Made by a program: the position numbers and the translations under genes
From: Torymus aiolomorphi
Lineage: Eukaryota; Arthropoda; Insecta; Hymenoptera; Torymidae
Assembly: GCA_036365515.1 (NCBI GenBank)
Contig: CM070877.1
Span: 9,705,101-9,769,100 of the forward strand
Reading direction: 5' to 3'
Length of the DNA: 64,000 nt
The notes under the pieces: model-generated
Databases searched by the model: none
What the model was told of the DNA's origin: nothing
Seen by the model: only the letters and a program-made list of their open reading frames with translations
Part shown: piece by piece, positions 36,119 to 47,457 of the stretch
How positions within the stretch are numbered: the first letter of the stretch is position 1
How the letters are laid out: every line of letters begins with the position of its first letter

Positions 36119-38112
36119 ATGGAGGATGATGATGATTGGGATACCCCTCCCAAAAGTCCACCTAAGCCATCAACACCTCAACAAAGTAGCAATTCAACGC
36201 CTCAAGCAAATTCAACGCCTCAAGCAAATTCAACGCCTCAAACAAATTCAACAACCTTGAAAATCACAGATGGCTATAAATACAGTTATGAGGCTCTTGC
36301 AAGTCCAGCAAATATTGACGATTGGGTAGAACCCCCTTCATATGGCGGATATGGAGGATCAAGACGCTCTTCTTCTAGTGGATACAATGGATCATTTAGC
36401 CGAGATAACAATAGGCCACCCAGAAATGAAAGAAGAAATAATAATGACAGGTATAGATTAATTAAAATATTATAACAGTATTTATTTTCTGATTTCTCAG
36501 CTTATCCTTATTATTCTATTATCATATTGCAGATTTGATTCAATTAAACGTAATGACAGTTACTCCAGTTCACCAAGAAACTTTAGCACACCAAAACCAA
36601 GTAGGTTTTCTAATAACAAACCAAATGACTGGGATGCTCCGAATGAGCCTACCACTCCAATGAATGGATTGTGGAATGCCAATGCTTCTGTGACTAGTGC
36701 CGCACAAGATGACGAGGATTGGGATACACCAGCGGATAAAGCACCTGCTCCAAAAGCAGCTAAAATTCCTACTTATACTCCAAATCAGTCAATACAGAGT
36801 AACTCTGTTAGTAATAATACAGTACAAGAAGAAAGTTGGGATGATGATGGCGACAAAAATGACAAACCACCTCCCATTGAAATACCTTTCTTCAAGCCAC
36901 CTCCAGATACTTCTTCACAGTCTTCTATGTCAACCACACCAGCATACACTCCAGAACCACCTTGTAAGCCCCCAAACAATGCAATGGATGATGAAAACTG
37001 GGATGAACCAAGCGAAAAATCGAGCAACAAGCTTGACATTACTAACTCATCTATGCAAAGCAGTGCTCCTACCAATGCAATGGAAGAAAGTTGGGATGAT
37101 GAACCATCACAGTCAACTCCTGGAAATGGTTTCGCGACACAGATTCCCATGTACAGGCCTAATGGTGATTCCACTCCTAACGGACAAGAACCTCCAAATA
37201 ATACAGTCAACCAAAGATATGATAATAATTATCATTCAAATAAGTACCCATCTTCCAATAGGAATTATCAGGATGATCCTTTCTCGCGCGACTCTTTTGG
37301 CCGACATTCCCGTGGCGGTGGTAATAGGTAAGGATTTATTCTTTTTTTAAAATTTCCGTTAATTTCCGTTAATAATTCTTTGAAAACATTTTTGTTTTAT
37401 TAAATTTTTTTACAATTTTTATATTATTTTTTTCGTAATAGTATACGGAAAATTCGTATTTCCCGCACACACAGTTTACCTTTAATTTGTTTCTCTTGAG
37501 ATATCTTTAATAATAACTTTAATTTATTGTTAGATTTTCACCATATGACAGAAATGATAGAGGCAGTTGGAGCGATAGAGGAGGCAGAGGGAGAGGAGGC
37601 AGAGGTGGAAGGGGTGGCCGAGATTTTAATTCGTCTTTCAATTCTCGTGATAATTCGAGGTACAGGGGTGATAGGGGAGATAGAGGAGATAGGAGAGATA
37701 GAGACAGGGGAGATCGAGGAGACCGAGGATACCGAGGCGACAGGGGAGACAGAGGAGACCGGCCTTATCGAGATCGAGATTCTTACAACAGGAATAAAAA
37801 CGACAGACCGCCTTTTCTGCCGCCGCCAAGCAGTTTCAATACTACCGTGGTAGAAGCAGAAGAAGATTGGGATTCGCCAACTGGTTTCAAGCAGGTACCA
37901 GCAGCAGAAAATACACCAGCAGATGCTCCTAAGCCTCAAGAGGTAAAATAAATTTCAGCAAAATCTATGAAAATATATGTAGATTTACTGGAATTTTATA
38001 TACTACTAATTGGGTATTGATTTGAACGCCATTAAATAATATTTCATTTTAGGCTCCTTCTGTAAATCCTCCTGTACAGCAACAAGTTGTAGAAGAGGAA
38101 TCATGGGACTAA
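36119..38112 (+). CDS. Disordered RGG-box protein with repeated acidic Trp-Asp motifs (Vasa-like tails, no helicase)
   Basis: Exons 36119-36450, 36533-37327, 37534-37942 and 38053-38112, all GT-AG with consistent phases, give 531 residues. The protein is almost wholly low-complexity. It carries seven acidic-Trp-Asp motifs: MEDDDDWDTP at the start, NDWDAP, DDEDWDTP, EESWDDD, DDENWDEP, EESWDDE and EEDWDSP, plus a terminal EEESWD. Between them are Pro/Ser/Thr/Asn-rich linkers and, encoded by exon 3, an RGG/RGD-rich block (GGRGRGGRGGRGGRD, then repeated GDRGDR). Insect Vasa proteins also start with acidic Trp-Asp and RGG repeats and end in acidic-Trp-Asp, but no DEAD-box motif is present here. 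RGG boxes usually bind RNA and support condensates. An RNA-granule role is inference, and no orthologue is recognised. Confidence 0.85.
36189..36254 (+). repeat. 18-bp coding tandem repeat (NSTPQA)
   Basis: Three near-identical 18-bp units plus a partial encode Asn-Ser-Thr-Pro-Gln-Ala repeats near the N-terminus of the RGG/Trp-Asp protein. Confidence 0.85.
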
Positions 38113-39068
38113 ATTAGAAAATGTATACTTATGCAAGTGCCTAAGATATGTTCGTGCACAGCAAGTCATGAAGTTACTACTGTACATGGAATGTCATTAT
38201 TGAGTAGTATGAAGTATAAATTTTTAAGAAGCCATCTACAGAGATTCCAAAGATGACGATTGACATTTTTTTTAATTTTTGTCCCACAAAAGTGAATTAG
38301 TTCATTAGTGACAATTTTTTATTTGTGAAAGTCGACTTTCTCTTGTGTAAAAAAAATTAATTGCTATATCGAATATGTTAGATGTTATGTAAACTAAACT
38401 ATTGCACTCTTGTAATAATTTTTTTTTATAATGATATATACTAAATGATCGTAAATGATTGTTATCGATTCTCAAATGTTATTAAAGGAGATCATTGTGG
38501 AAAAATAAGTAGAAGATATTTTTCTCAAATGTTTTATAGACACAGACTATATTTACACATTGTACCAAAAAACATTATTTTTTCAGCTATATAAAATAAG
38601 AACTGCCATACAGAAATATATAATAATTATGTATATTTTATGAGAGACAGTTTTAATGCAAAAATGAAATTAGAAGGCATTCTCATATTCTGGTCGTGCC
38701 TTTGAGGGAAAATTATTGTACAATAAAAAAAAAAAATAAATAAAAAGCTTTGCATGTCAATTTTGAACTTGAAACATTTGTGTACGTACAACTTGATATG
38801 TTTAAAAGTATCAAAACTGATGTACATTATAACTACACAGATATATGCAAAAATACATGACAAACTTCTTTGTTTTATCTATAAATCCTCTTCTTTTTTG
38901 TAACAGTCATAACACACTATACACTTGTAAACATTCACACTTGCTGCAATGACTATTAGCATTGCAGCATTGCAGGTATAAGTACCACAAAACAAATATA
39001 ATTTAATAACGAAAATTTTTTTCAAAGTCAACTGTATAATCCATCACTTTATAATTACAAATTGCATC
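38113..39068. other. Convergent 3' ends of the RGG/Trp-Asp and PCGF3 genes
   Basis: AT-rich sequence with several AATAAA-type words (for example near 38,722 and 38,740) that could end the plus-strand transcript. The minus-strand PCGF3 transcript ends in the same interval. No further gene is seen. Confidence 0.5.
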
Positions 39069-40211
<1,143 letters not shown>

Positions 40212-40881
40212 GATAGCACTATGTTTTATGTGCACGGTCTAACCTATCAGGTGAACATCAGAAGCTCTTACTCATGATCCTTCATCAAATAGTATTCTAT
40301 TTTATGGTAAAAAATACTTTTTACTTCGTAGCCATACTTCGAAAAATAAACTTCAAAATTGTGAATTTTGAGAACAACATTTGACAGCTGTGCTTGCGTG
40401 TGATTTCGGAGTCTTCCTTCTTCTAAGAATATTCAATAAAATATTTCGTTTGCGCTTTTATAAAAGCTTTTCACACATACACACACAGACACCGGTAAAC
40501 TCGCCTACGAATCGAATATTTACAAAGATTTAAACTAACGCATGACGATAAAAACTTTCGTTTTAAAGCTTGGCGAACCTAACCTCAAATCAATCTCTAC
40601 TAGAAATCATTTCTCGACTGTAAAGTAAGCTTACTATCATGCACTAAATGGAAGTCGCTTATCGGCGTATACGCTACGTAGACCGCTCGCCTTCCTCGCA
40701 GTCTACATGATATACGATCGACGCAGTCGCGCAGCGAACAGAAAAACAACGTCTCCAACGAAACTAAAAGTGGATCGGAACGCAGTGCATGTATGTATAG
40801 TATGCGCGCGGGTGCGTGGACGATGACAACACTGCAGATAATTGACGTGTAGTAGGAGCCGACACAGTGGCGGTGGTGACG
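40212..40881. other. Promoter-side region of the PCGF3 gene
   Basis: CpG-richer sequence from about 40,640 to 40,880 between the PCGF3 start and the TA-flanked transposon. It is the likely promoter of the minus-strand gene. No core element is assigned. Confidence 0.4.
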
Positions 40882-41317
40882 TAGGGGAGGGCGGGGCATA
40901 ACGTGTCAGGTAGGTAAGATTGGCACCCTCATATTTTTAATATTAATGAATGCAAAAAATGTCATTTTTACGTAAACCTAATTAGATATGCTTTTAGAAT
41001 TTTCCTCTATACTTTTGAGATTATAGATAATGTTTAACATTTAATTTAATAAGATTGAAAATCGGTGAGAAACAAGGTTGACTTCATTTTTAAGTCGCTT
41101 GGAGCAACGAGAAAATGATTTTTTTTTTCTAAATGAGACCAAACCTATTTGATAGTTTCAACTTTTATCTTTCAAGCCCTGTTTTTGTTATTTTCAGAAA
41201 ATCTTTATAAAAAATATAATTAAAAAATGAAAATGGTAATTAAAATTAAAATGGGGCATGACGTGACACCCTGGCGGGGCACGCGTGGCACACTCGGGCG
41301 TATCAGTGCGCCGCGGC

Positions 41318-43225
41318 GAGGATTCCGAGTTCGGACTTCGGCGTGAGCGGTCGTCTCTCCCTCTTCTCTCTGACTGTGCTTCTTCTACTCTCATCTACTC
41401 TGCCTTGCTGCTTGTGAGGAAGTTCGAGGACGGAATCCGGGAGTGTTTTTATCTCCTTTCGCTCTCGTCTTCTTGCCTTTTGGCTTATACTGTTTATTCG
41501 TGTCTTCGTGAATATTCAGGTCTTGGAGTTTAGTTGTCGTCATAGGATCAGGTTGTATATAATTTTTCTTCTTATTCTTTTTTATTTTCGTGCAGTTAAT
41601 TTGCACGATTTTTACGCATCATAACGTTTGCTCGGGTGTGAGAGATCCTTCAGGGGTCGGCGTGAGAGGCCTTCTCTTGTGAGGACGTTGCGTATTTTTA
41701 AAGGAATTTTTAGAATTTTGTATGCACTATCTTTTTGACCTTTTTCTTCAAGGACACCCGGCAGGTGTTTCATAATTCGGAGAATTGTTTTACTATTTGT
41801 TTCTTCTAATTTATAGATTGTTGTGTTTTCGGTAAGTAAATTTTATACACGAGAAAATTTCCTAAAGGGTGTGAGAAACCCGGTAGGTGTCGGAGTGTCA
41901 GGCCTTCATCTACGAGGACTTTGGTTTGTTTTTTACTCGGATTTTTACTTATGACAATACCATACATTTACCCTTCTTCTCGTATTAAAGGGTGTGAGAG
42001 ACCCTGTGCGGATCGATGTGGCAGATCTTTGTCCACGAGTACGTTAAGAGGAATTTAAATTCTTATCATACAATTCTGTGCGTGAATTTGAAAGTTTGTA
42101 TTTTATTGATGATCATTATCTATACGCTTAGTTTTATTATTTTGTATTGCAAATGCAGTTGATCTTGAATTTTATTTTAGTATGAAGGTATAAATTTTTC
42201 TAATTTAATTTCATCGTGTTTATATGGAATTCTAAGTATTATATAGTATACTGTACAGCAATGTTTATTTTTCTCTGTTTACATTGTAGTTCTCTAATAT
42301 AATTTTATTGTGTTTCTATGGAATTCCAAGTATTATACAGCATAATGTTCTGTAATGTTTACTTTTCTTTGTAGGATTTTATGCCCCATGAGTGAGCTTA
42401 GGATATGCTTCGAGATATTTCAGTAATTGAAAATTCGAATTGAAATAATTTTTCTCGCCAACTTATTTCTTCATTCAGAATTTTTGATTTCTTCTATATT
42501 CGCAAATTATTCTACTCATTTAATTTCAATCTTTATGACTAAATTAACAAACTTTATTTCGGTACTTCATATAGACTTGGTTCATGTTCTATTTTAGTTT
42601 TTATATTTTTATATTAAATTTTGTAGATAATAATTGTGACGGTACTCTATGGGTATTTCTTAATTTTTTTTCCAAAGTTGGTATCGGATTGTCCCTATAT
42701 CGGTGTTGATATAGTGGATAAATTCATTTCGTACATCTTTATAGGAGTGTCTATTGGAACGGAGTTCTTAACTTAACTTTGTTCCAGTTAACGTACACTC
42801 TAACGAGCTTCGGCTCATTCTCAAATACAGGTGGAGATCCACTTTGGCGGACTTGTTAAGTTATTGGTTAGAATTTAGTTTTTTGACATGAGGATTTTAT
42901 AGTTGGTCGTCTGTCAGGCACAACGAGGTAACATTCATTAGTTGCTTTTTTGGATGATTGTTGGATCGTTGTGAGGGAGGATGCCTATTATGAGTCTTCG
43001 CATTAGTTATTATTAAGATTTTAGAGGATAAACTTAATAAAAGATCTGAGGATAAACTTAATAAAAGATCTGAGGATAAACTTAATAAAAGATCTGAGGA
43101 TAAACTTAATAAAAGATCTGAGGATAAACAAATAGGAATTGAAGACTAGCCCGTCCAGGGAATAAGGATTAGAGTACATGCCCGGCCAGGGAATAACTCT
43201 TTAAGGAAATAAAAAAAAAAAAAAA
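41318..43225 (+). mobile_element. 1.9-kb poly(A)-tailed retroposon without an ORF
   Basis: Absent from the homologous site in copy B (near 49,877). It is flanked by GTGCGCCGCGGC at 41,306-41,317 and GTGCGCCCCGGC at 43,226-43,237 (11 of 12 identical), and ends in 15 A at 43,211-43,225, the hallmarks of target-primed reverse transcription. The body has no open frame of note. It holds three diverged copies of a GTGTGAGAGACCC-type motif (about 41,635, 41,868 and 41,990), each followed by a GCCTTCnTCTnCGAGGAC-like word, and a 24-bp tandem repeat near the 3' end. It is either a non-autonomous LINE derivative or a retrocopy of a long non-coding RNA. Confidence 0.75.
43024..43129 (+). repeat. 24-bp tandem repeat, four copies plus a partial
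   Basis: Units starting GAGGATAAACTTAATAAAAG begin at 43,024, 43,048, 43,072 and 43,096 and are identical. A partial fifth begins at 43,120. Lies about 100 bp before the poly(A) tail of the retroposon. Confidence 0.97.
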
Positions 43226-43393
43226 GTGCGCCCCGGCGGTCGCCGAGCGAAGTGATGTGACCTACAAACCAAAAACGGAGCAAGAATCAAGATGGGTTAA
43301 CAACTACGCAGTGCAATAATTTAGTTTTAACTAGTTTTTAGTTTCAATTATTAAATTAATAAGTAAATAACGATTATTTCGACTGCGTATTAA

Positions 43394-43624
43394 GTTATAT
43401 TTAGAGTAGAAAAAAAGCCACTTGAAGACTTAAACACAAATCAGCTTGATTTATCCATTGTTAATAATAATTCAGCTTCCGTAAATAATGAAAATTACTT
43501 TAGAGAAGTAATACCTGAAGAATCAATTGTAGATACTCAAACTGCCTTTTTCAATGGTCAGGTAGTTCAAATATGCTACATAGATGAAAATGATGCGAAA
43601 TCTTTAAATTTAAACTTATTGTAA
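43394..43624 (+). pseudogene. C-terminal coding remnant of the TA-flanked transposon
   Basis: About 76 codons open after a TAA, passing KKPLEDLNTNQLDLSIV and ending in TQTAFFNGQVVQICYIDEND followed by a natural-looking stop (43,622-43,624). The last 30 or so codons are also kept in copy B (about 50,066-50,163). Conservation between the copies suggests descent from a coding parent element. The protein family cannot be told from the tail alone. Confidence 0.5.
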
Positions 43625-44150
43625 TAATAATGATAATTTGTTAATCAAACAAAAGTATTATGTTGTGATCATATTTTATAAGAAGGAATTTATAATATAT
43701 AATCATTTATTAAAATGTAATAATCTATTTTAAGATAAAAATTGTTATGTTCCTTAATAAAAATAAAATTTTTAATTTTCAATAGACTGATTAATTATTT
43801 GATTTTTGGAAATTTTATTATGGCATAATTATTAAAGAATTAATTATTGGGAAAAAGAATTGAAAAATACCTATAGTAAAATACTAAATTTGAACGTGTC
43901 ATGCGTGCCCCGTCGGGTGCCACAATCCACCCGCCTGTAGGGCACGTAGAGCATTTTTTTCAGAATTTCTTTTCTGTATTTTATCAATAATTAAAAGAAA
44001 ATGAAAAAAAAGTTAATAGTTTATTTTATTTTATTTTTTTCTGATCTAATTATTCCGTTTTTGTACATTTTGAAATAATACACGGTTTAGTTGTTATTTT
44101 TAATCAAAGTTAGGGTGTCACACGTGCCCCGTCCTCCCCTATCCTTTAGG

Positions 44151-44398
44151 GAGGAAATACAATAGGCGCCGTGCTCTGCTTCGTGCCCTGCTCCGTGCTC
44201 TGCGCCGTCTGCGCCGTGGTATAAGCATTCAGCTGATTGGTTGATTCCACCGATCCCGACCTTAGATATATATATATATATATATATATATGTTCTATGA
44301 TCTTAGTAGAATCAACCAATCAGCTGAATGATGATACCACGGCGCAGAGCACGGGGCAGGGCGCGGAGCAGAGGACGGCGCCTATTGTATTTTCTCTC
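44151..44398. mobile_element. 248-bp palindromic MITE with (TA)n loop
   Basis: Long inverted arms: GAGGAAATACAATAGGCGCC at the left is mirrored at 44,379-44,398, and inner matching includes ATTCAGCTGATTGGTTGATT and its inverse. GC-rich CTCTGC/GTGCTC words lie between. The loop contains a (TA)n microsatellite at about 44,262-44,291. It abuts the right end of copy A within 10 bp. Confidence 0.75.
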
Positions 44399-45119
44399 TT
44401 AATTATGAGCGTTCCCAATTTCCCATAGACTACCAAGCGCAACATTTAGGGTGATTCTACAGTAACGATTGAGAATTTAAAAAGAGATCAAATCTAAATT
44501 AATATCAAATCAATTATGAAAGTATTCCCCCAATTCAATTAACTCAACGAATCATTTAATTAATCAAATCGTCCCGAAAGTAAAAATAAGGAATAAGTAA
44601 TTTGTGATAATTTAACGATAAATAATAATTTGATAACAAGTACACCTTAACCGCAATAATTAACTACTCATCAGAATACAAATAATTAACAATTTACGAT
44701 TCAGAAAATAAATTAATAACAAGTAATTTAGGTGTTAATAATAATTAGGAATTTAAACAGGATCAAACTCGCTCAGGGAAACGCTCTTCTTTTTTCTAGG
44801 AAGTATTTATCATCTTTAATTCCGGGAATTGTTTACTACATTTTTTCCAAGAATTAATTTCCAGGAGGGATAAATAATTCGGAGTATTTTTATATAAATA
44901 GTATTCAAGGATAAAGAAAGGGGGAAAACAAGGAAACCGGATAAATCCAGATATTTCCAGCCAACCTACCCCCACTCTCAAAAGCAGATTTTTTCAGTCA
45001 AACTACCCCCACTCTCGAGGAAAAAACCGGATTTAACCAGAAAAACTAGAATTCTCCAGCGGGGTCACTCTCACTTGAGAAGGGGAAACTGTTCTGATTG
45101 GCTTTGCTCCCACTTCTAA

Positions 45120-45190
45120 ATCTTTCCGAGGACTATAAAAATGGAGAATAATCAAGTTCAGAAGCTGAGTTGCACTAGTGCAAGCGCCCT
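45120..45190 (+). promoter_or_regulatory. Possible LTR promoter of the Gypsy element
   Basis: A TATA-box-like TATAAAA at 45,134-45,140 lies about 30-40 bp upstream of GAGTTGCACTAGTG, a plausible start region, and about 1 kb before gag. AATAAA-type words follow at about 45,308. The layout fits U3-R-U5 but no second LTR confirms it. Confidence 0.35.
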
Positions 45191-45344
45191 GATCACGTCC
45201 TAGTGTCAGTCGCCATTTACAATTATAATCTACATTACTCTTATTTAATTATACCGAATCACGGTTAAAAGTTTATTTTGTCAAAGTCTACAAGTATTTT
45301 CTTAATTGAATAAACTCCAAAGTTAAAGTTTATTTATTCGAGTC

Positions 45345-45443
45345 CATGGTCCGTTCTATTCCGTTTGTCTTGGCCTCGTATAGTCTATATGAGTGAATTC
45401 TAACGATACGCAAGCCTAGACAATCGGAATAGAACGGACCATG
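45345..45443 (+). other. Strong stem-loop in the Gypsy leader
   Basis: CATGGTCCGTTCTATTCCG (45,345-45,363) is perfectly inverted at 45,425-45,443. Inner arms TTGTCTTGGCCTCGTAT and ATACGCAAGCCTAGACAA extend the stem imperfectly. In RNA this would be a roughly 100-nt hairpin between promoter and gag, or it may be a tiny MITE. Confidence 0.6.
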
Positions 45444-46153
45444 AAACGAACCAATTCCGGAATCAACGGCACGGAAGGCACATACACTTATACTCATAGA
45501 TGAGTATAAGTCTATGAGAAGGCATGGAAGGCATGGCATGGTGTTATGTGGACAGTCCTAAAAGTTCCCGCAATTCCTTGCGCTTTAGCGCTTCATCGAA
45601 CAACGAACCCACAATCTTATTGGTCAACGCGGCGACCATTGCAGAAACGCCTTTCTACTCGCAGACCCCGACTCGGATCGTAACATTTTTGGTGATAGCG
45701 GTGGGATTGTTCGAGGAATTGCAAGGAAAGGAATCCAAGGAGAAGAGGAAGAAGTCAAGTATTGTGTTTCGTCCAGGGTTTTTGAGCTGTGGTTTTCCCT
45801 GGAACGCAGGCGAATGTCAAAATACCTGATTGGGAAGTTGGGTCCACAGCAGTAATAAGAGAGAGAAATCCCCAATCAATCAAGTACTTCATCAACGCCA
45901 ACAACAGAATTCCGCCGAATTCGAGAGAAAGTACCCCTGATTCAGATACGAGAGTGGGGCGAATAATATAACTCCAAGGTCACCAGCATCGATCGCGAGT
46001 CCCCAACATCTGTAACAAGTCACCAGCACCAGTCATAAGGTCCCAGCACCTGCCACGAGTCACCAGCCTCTGCCCGAAGTAACAAGGCCATCTGCGAGAC
46101 AGCGAATAACCCATGCTAAGTACCTGAGCGAGCGAGCGAGCGAATAGTTTAGG

Positions 46154-46661
46154 ATGTCGAATAACAATAAACAATCTTCTGATTTCACGTCGGGTTCCAA
46201 TGATTCAAGACTGAAAGATAGTAATAATGCATTAGTTCCTAATCCGTTGCACGGATTAGCGCATTCGGGAATATTAAATTTGAGTTGAGATGGAAATAGG
46301 GAATCAAACCAGGTACCGATCACAGGCCGTTTCAGTTTCCAGTAATAGGGGTAATTCACACTCTCGCGGCTCCATATGCGGGTCCGTCAGCAATGACTCG
46401 TGGATTTATAAAAAGACTAATGAGATAGCTAAAATATTACTAGAATTTAATGGCAAAAATATTTCGATTAATCGATTCATTAGAATATGTAGAGATGCGG
46501 AAAGGTTTATAGATCCGAATGATAAGCTTAAGGATTTCTTTTTAAGACTAGTTAAGTCCCGCGTTACCAGTGAAGCTATAGTGATTACTTAGAATTTAAA
46601 GCCTTTGATAATTTAAATCATCTTCTCTCTGAATTAAAAGAGGTTCCCTTACGAAAATATC
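46154..46661 (+). pseudogene. Gypsy gag, 5' fragment
   Basis: Opens at ATG 46,154 (MSNNNKQSSDFTSGS), meets TGA at 46,286 and continues in another frame (SNDSWIYKKTNEIAKILLEF, LKDFFLRLVKSRVTSEAIV), then a stop near 46,590 and a final stretch (LNHLLSELKE) where the foreign block starts. The content resembles the helical capsid part of Gypsy Gag. Broken by at least one frameshift, by stops and by the insertion. Confidence 0.65.
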
Positions 46662-47350
46662 CTGCATAATTACTACAGAATTTATGCAGAATTTTCTGCA
46701 GATATTCTGTATAACTTCTGCAGTAATTATGCAGAAATTTGTGTTGGCACTCTGCAAAAACTCTGCATTAACTATGCAGAATATCTGCAGAAATTTGTGT
46801 TAATACTCTGCAGATTTTCTGCAGACATTTTGTAGAATTTCTGCATGAATTTCCTCGCCTGCTGCAGTAGATGTATGCAGAATTTCTGCAGAATATCTAT
46901 ATGAATTCTACAGGAAAATTTTTAGCGAAATTGGAATAGGTTCTGCAGAATTTAAGAAGCGAATTTATACAGAACTTCTGTAGAAGTTCTGTACGATTTC
47001 TGCTGAAAATCTATATAAATTCTGCAGAAATTCAAAAGCAAATTTTTGCATAACTTCTGTTGAAATACTGTACAATTTCTGCAGAACCTCTTTGTTAATT
47101 CTGCAAAAAATATACATGAGTACTACAGAAGTTCTGTACAATTTCTGCAGAAAATCTATATAACTTCTGCAGAAAACTTATTAACAAAATTTGGATATAC
47201 TCTGCAGAATTTCAGAAGCGAATTTCTGCAGAAGCTTTCTAAGATTTTTGCAGAAAATGTATATTAATTTTCTAAGATATTTACACTACAAATTTTGAAA
47301 TATTCTGCAGAATCATTTAAATCCATTTCTGCATAATATTTGCAGAACTT
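46655..47350. repeat. Subterminal array of TTCTGCAGAA-type motifs
   Basis: The palindromic core CTGCAG, usually as TTCTGCAGAA or TCTGCAGAAT, recurs many times in about 700 bp in both orientations, with variants TATGCAGA and TCTGTAGAA. Dense short subterminal repeats are typical of CACTA elements, where they bind the accessory transposition protein. Confidence 0.85.
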
Positions 47351-47457
47351 ATACAAATATGTAGTATTGCATTCTAGATGCTAAATAATAAAAAAAATAT
47401 CTTTCAAATATACATAATGTACATCTTTATTAAATCTTATATACAATATTAATGTTG

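Larger units (their letters stand above)
40884..44139. mobile_element. TA-flanked TIR transposon, copy A (carries a nested retroposon)
   Basis: TA at 40,882-40,883 and 44,140-44,141 flank an element with termini GGGGAGGGCGGGGCA and an inverted partner ending GTGCCCCGTCCTCCCC. A second copy of the same family occurs at 49,450-50,678. Both share long stretches, including GTGCCCCGTCGGGTGCCACA near the right end and an AT-rich middle. TA duplication is typical of the Tc1/mariner/pogo assemblage, but no transposase core survives. Copy A is longer because of an insertion at 41,318-43,225 and because it retains more of a coding tail. Confidence 0.85.

Noticed and set aside
36697..37350. 217-codon frame overlapping the RGG/Trp-Asp gene
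   Set aside because: Out-of-frame shadow of a repetitive coding exon. The spliced frame is supported by four consistent exon junctions.
47284..47292. CACTACAA, the classical CACTA terminus
   Set aside because: It lies inside the subterminal repeat array and no inverted TTGTAGTG partner was found at the right side.
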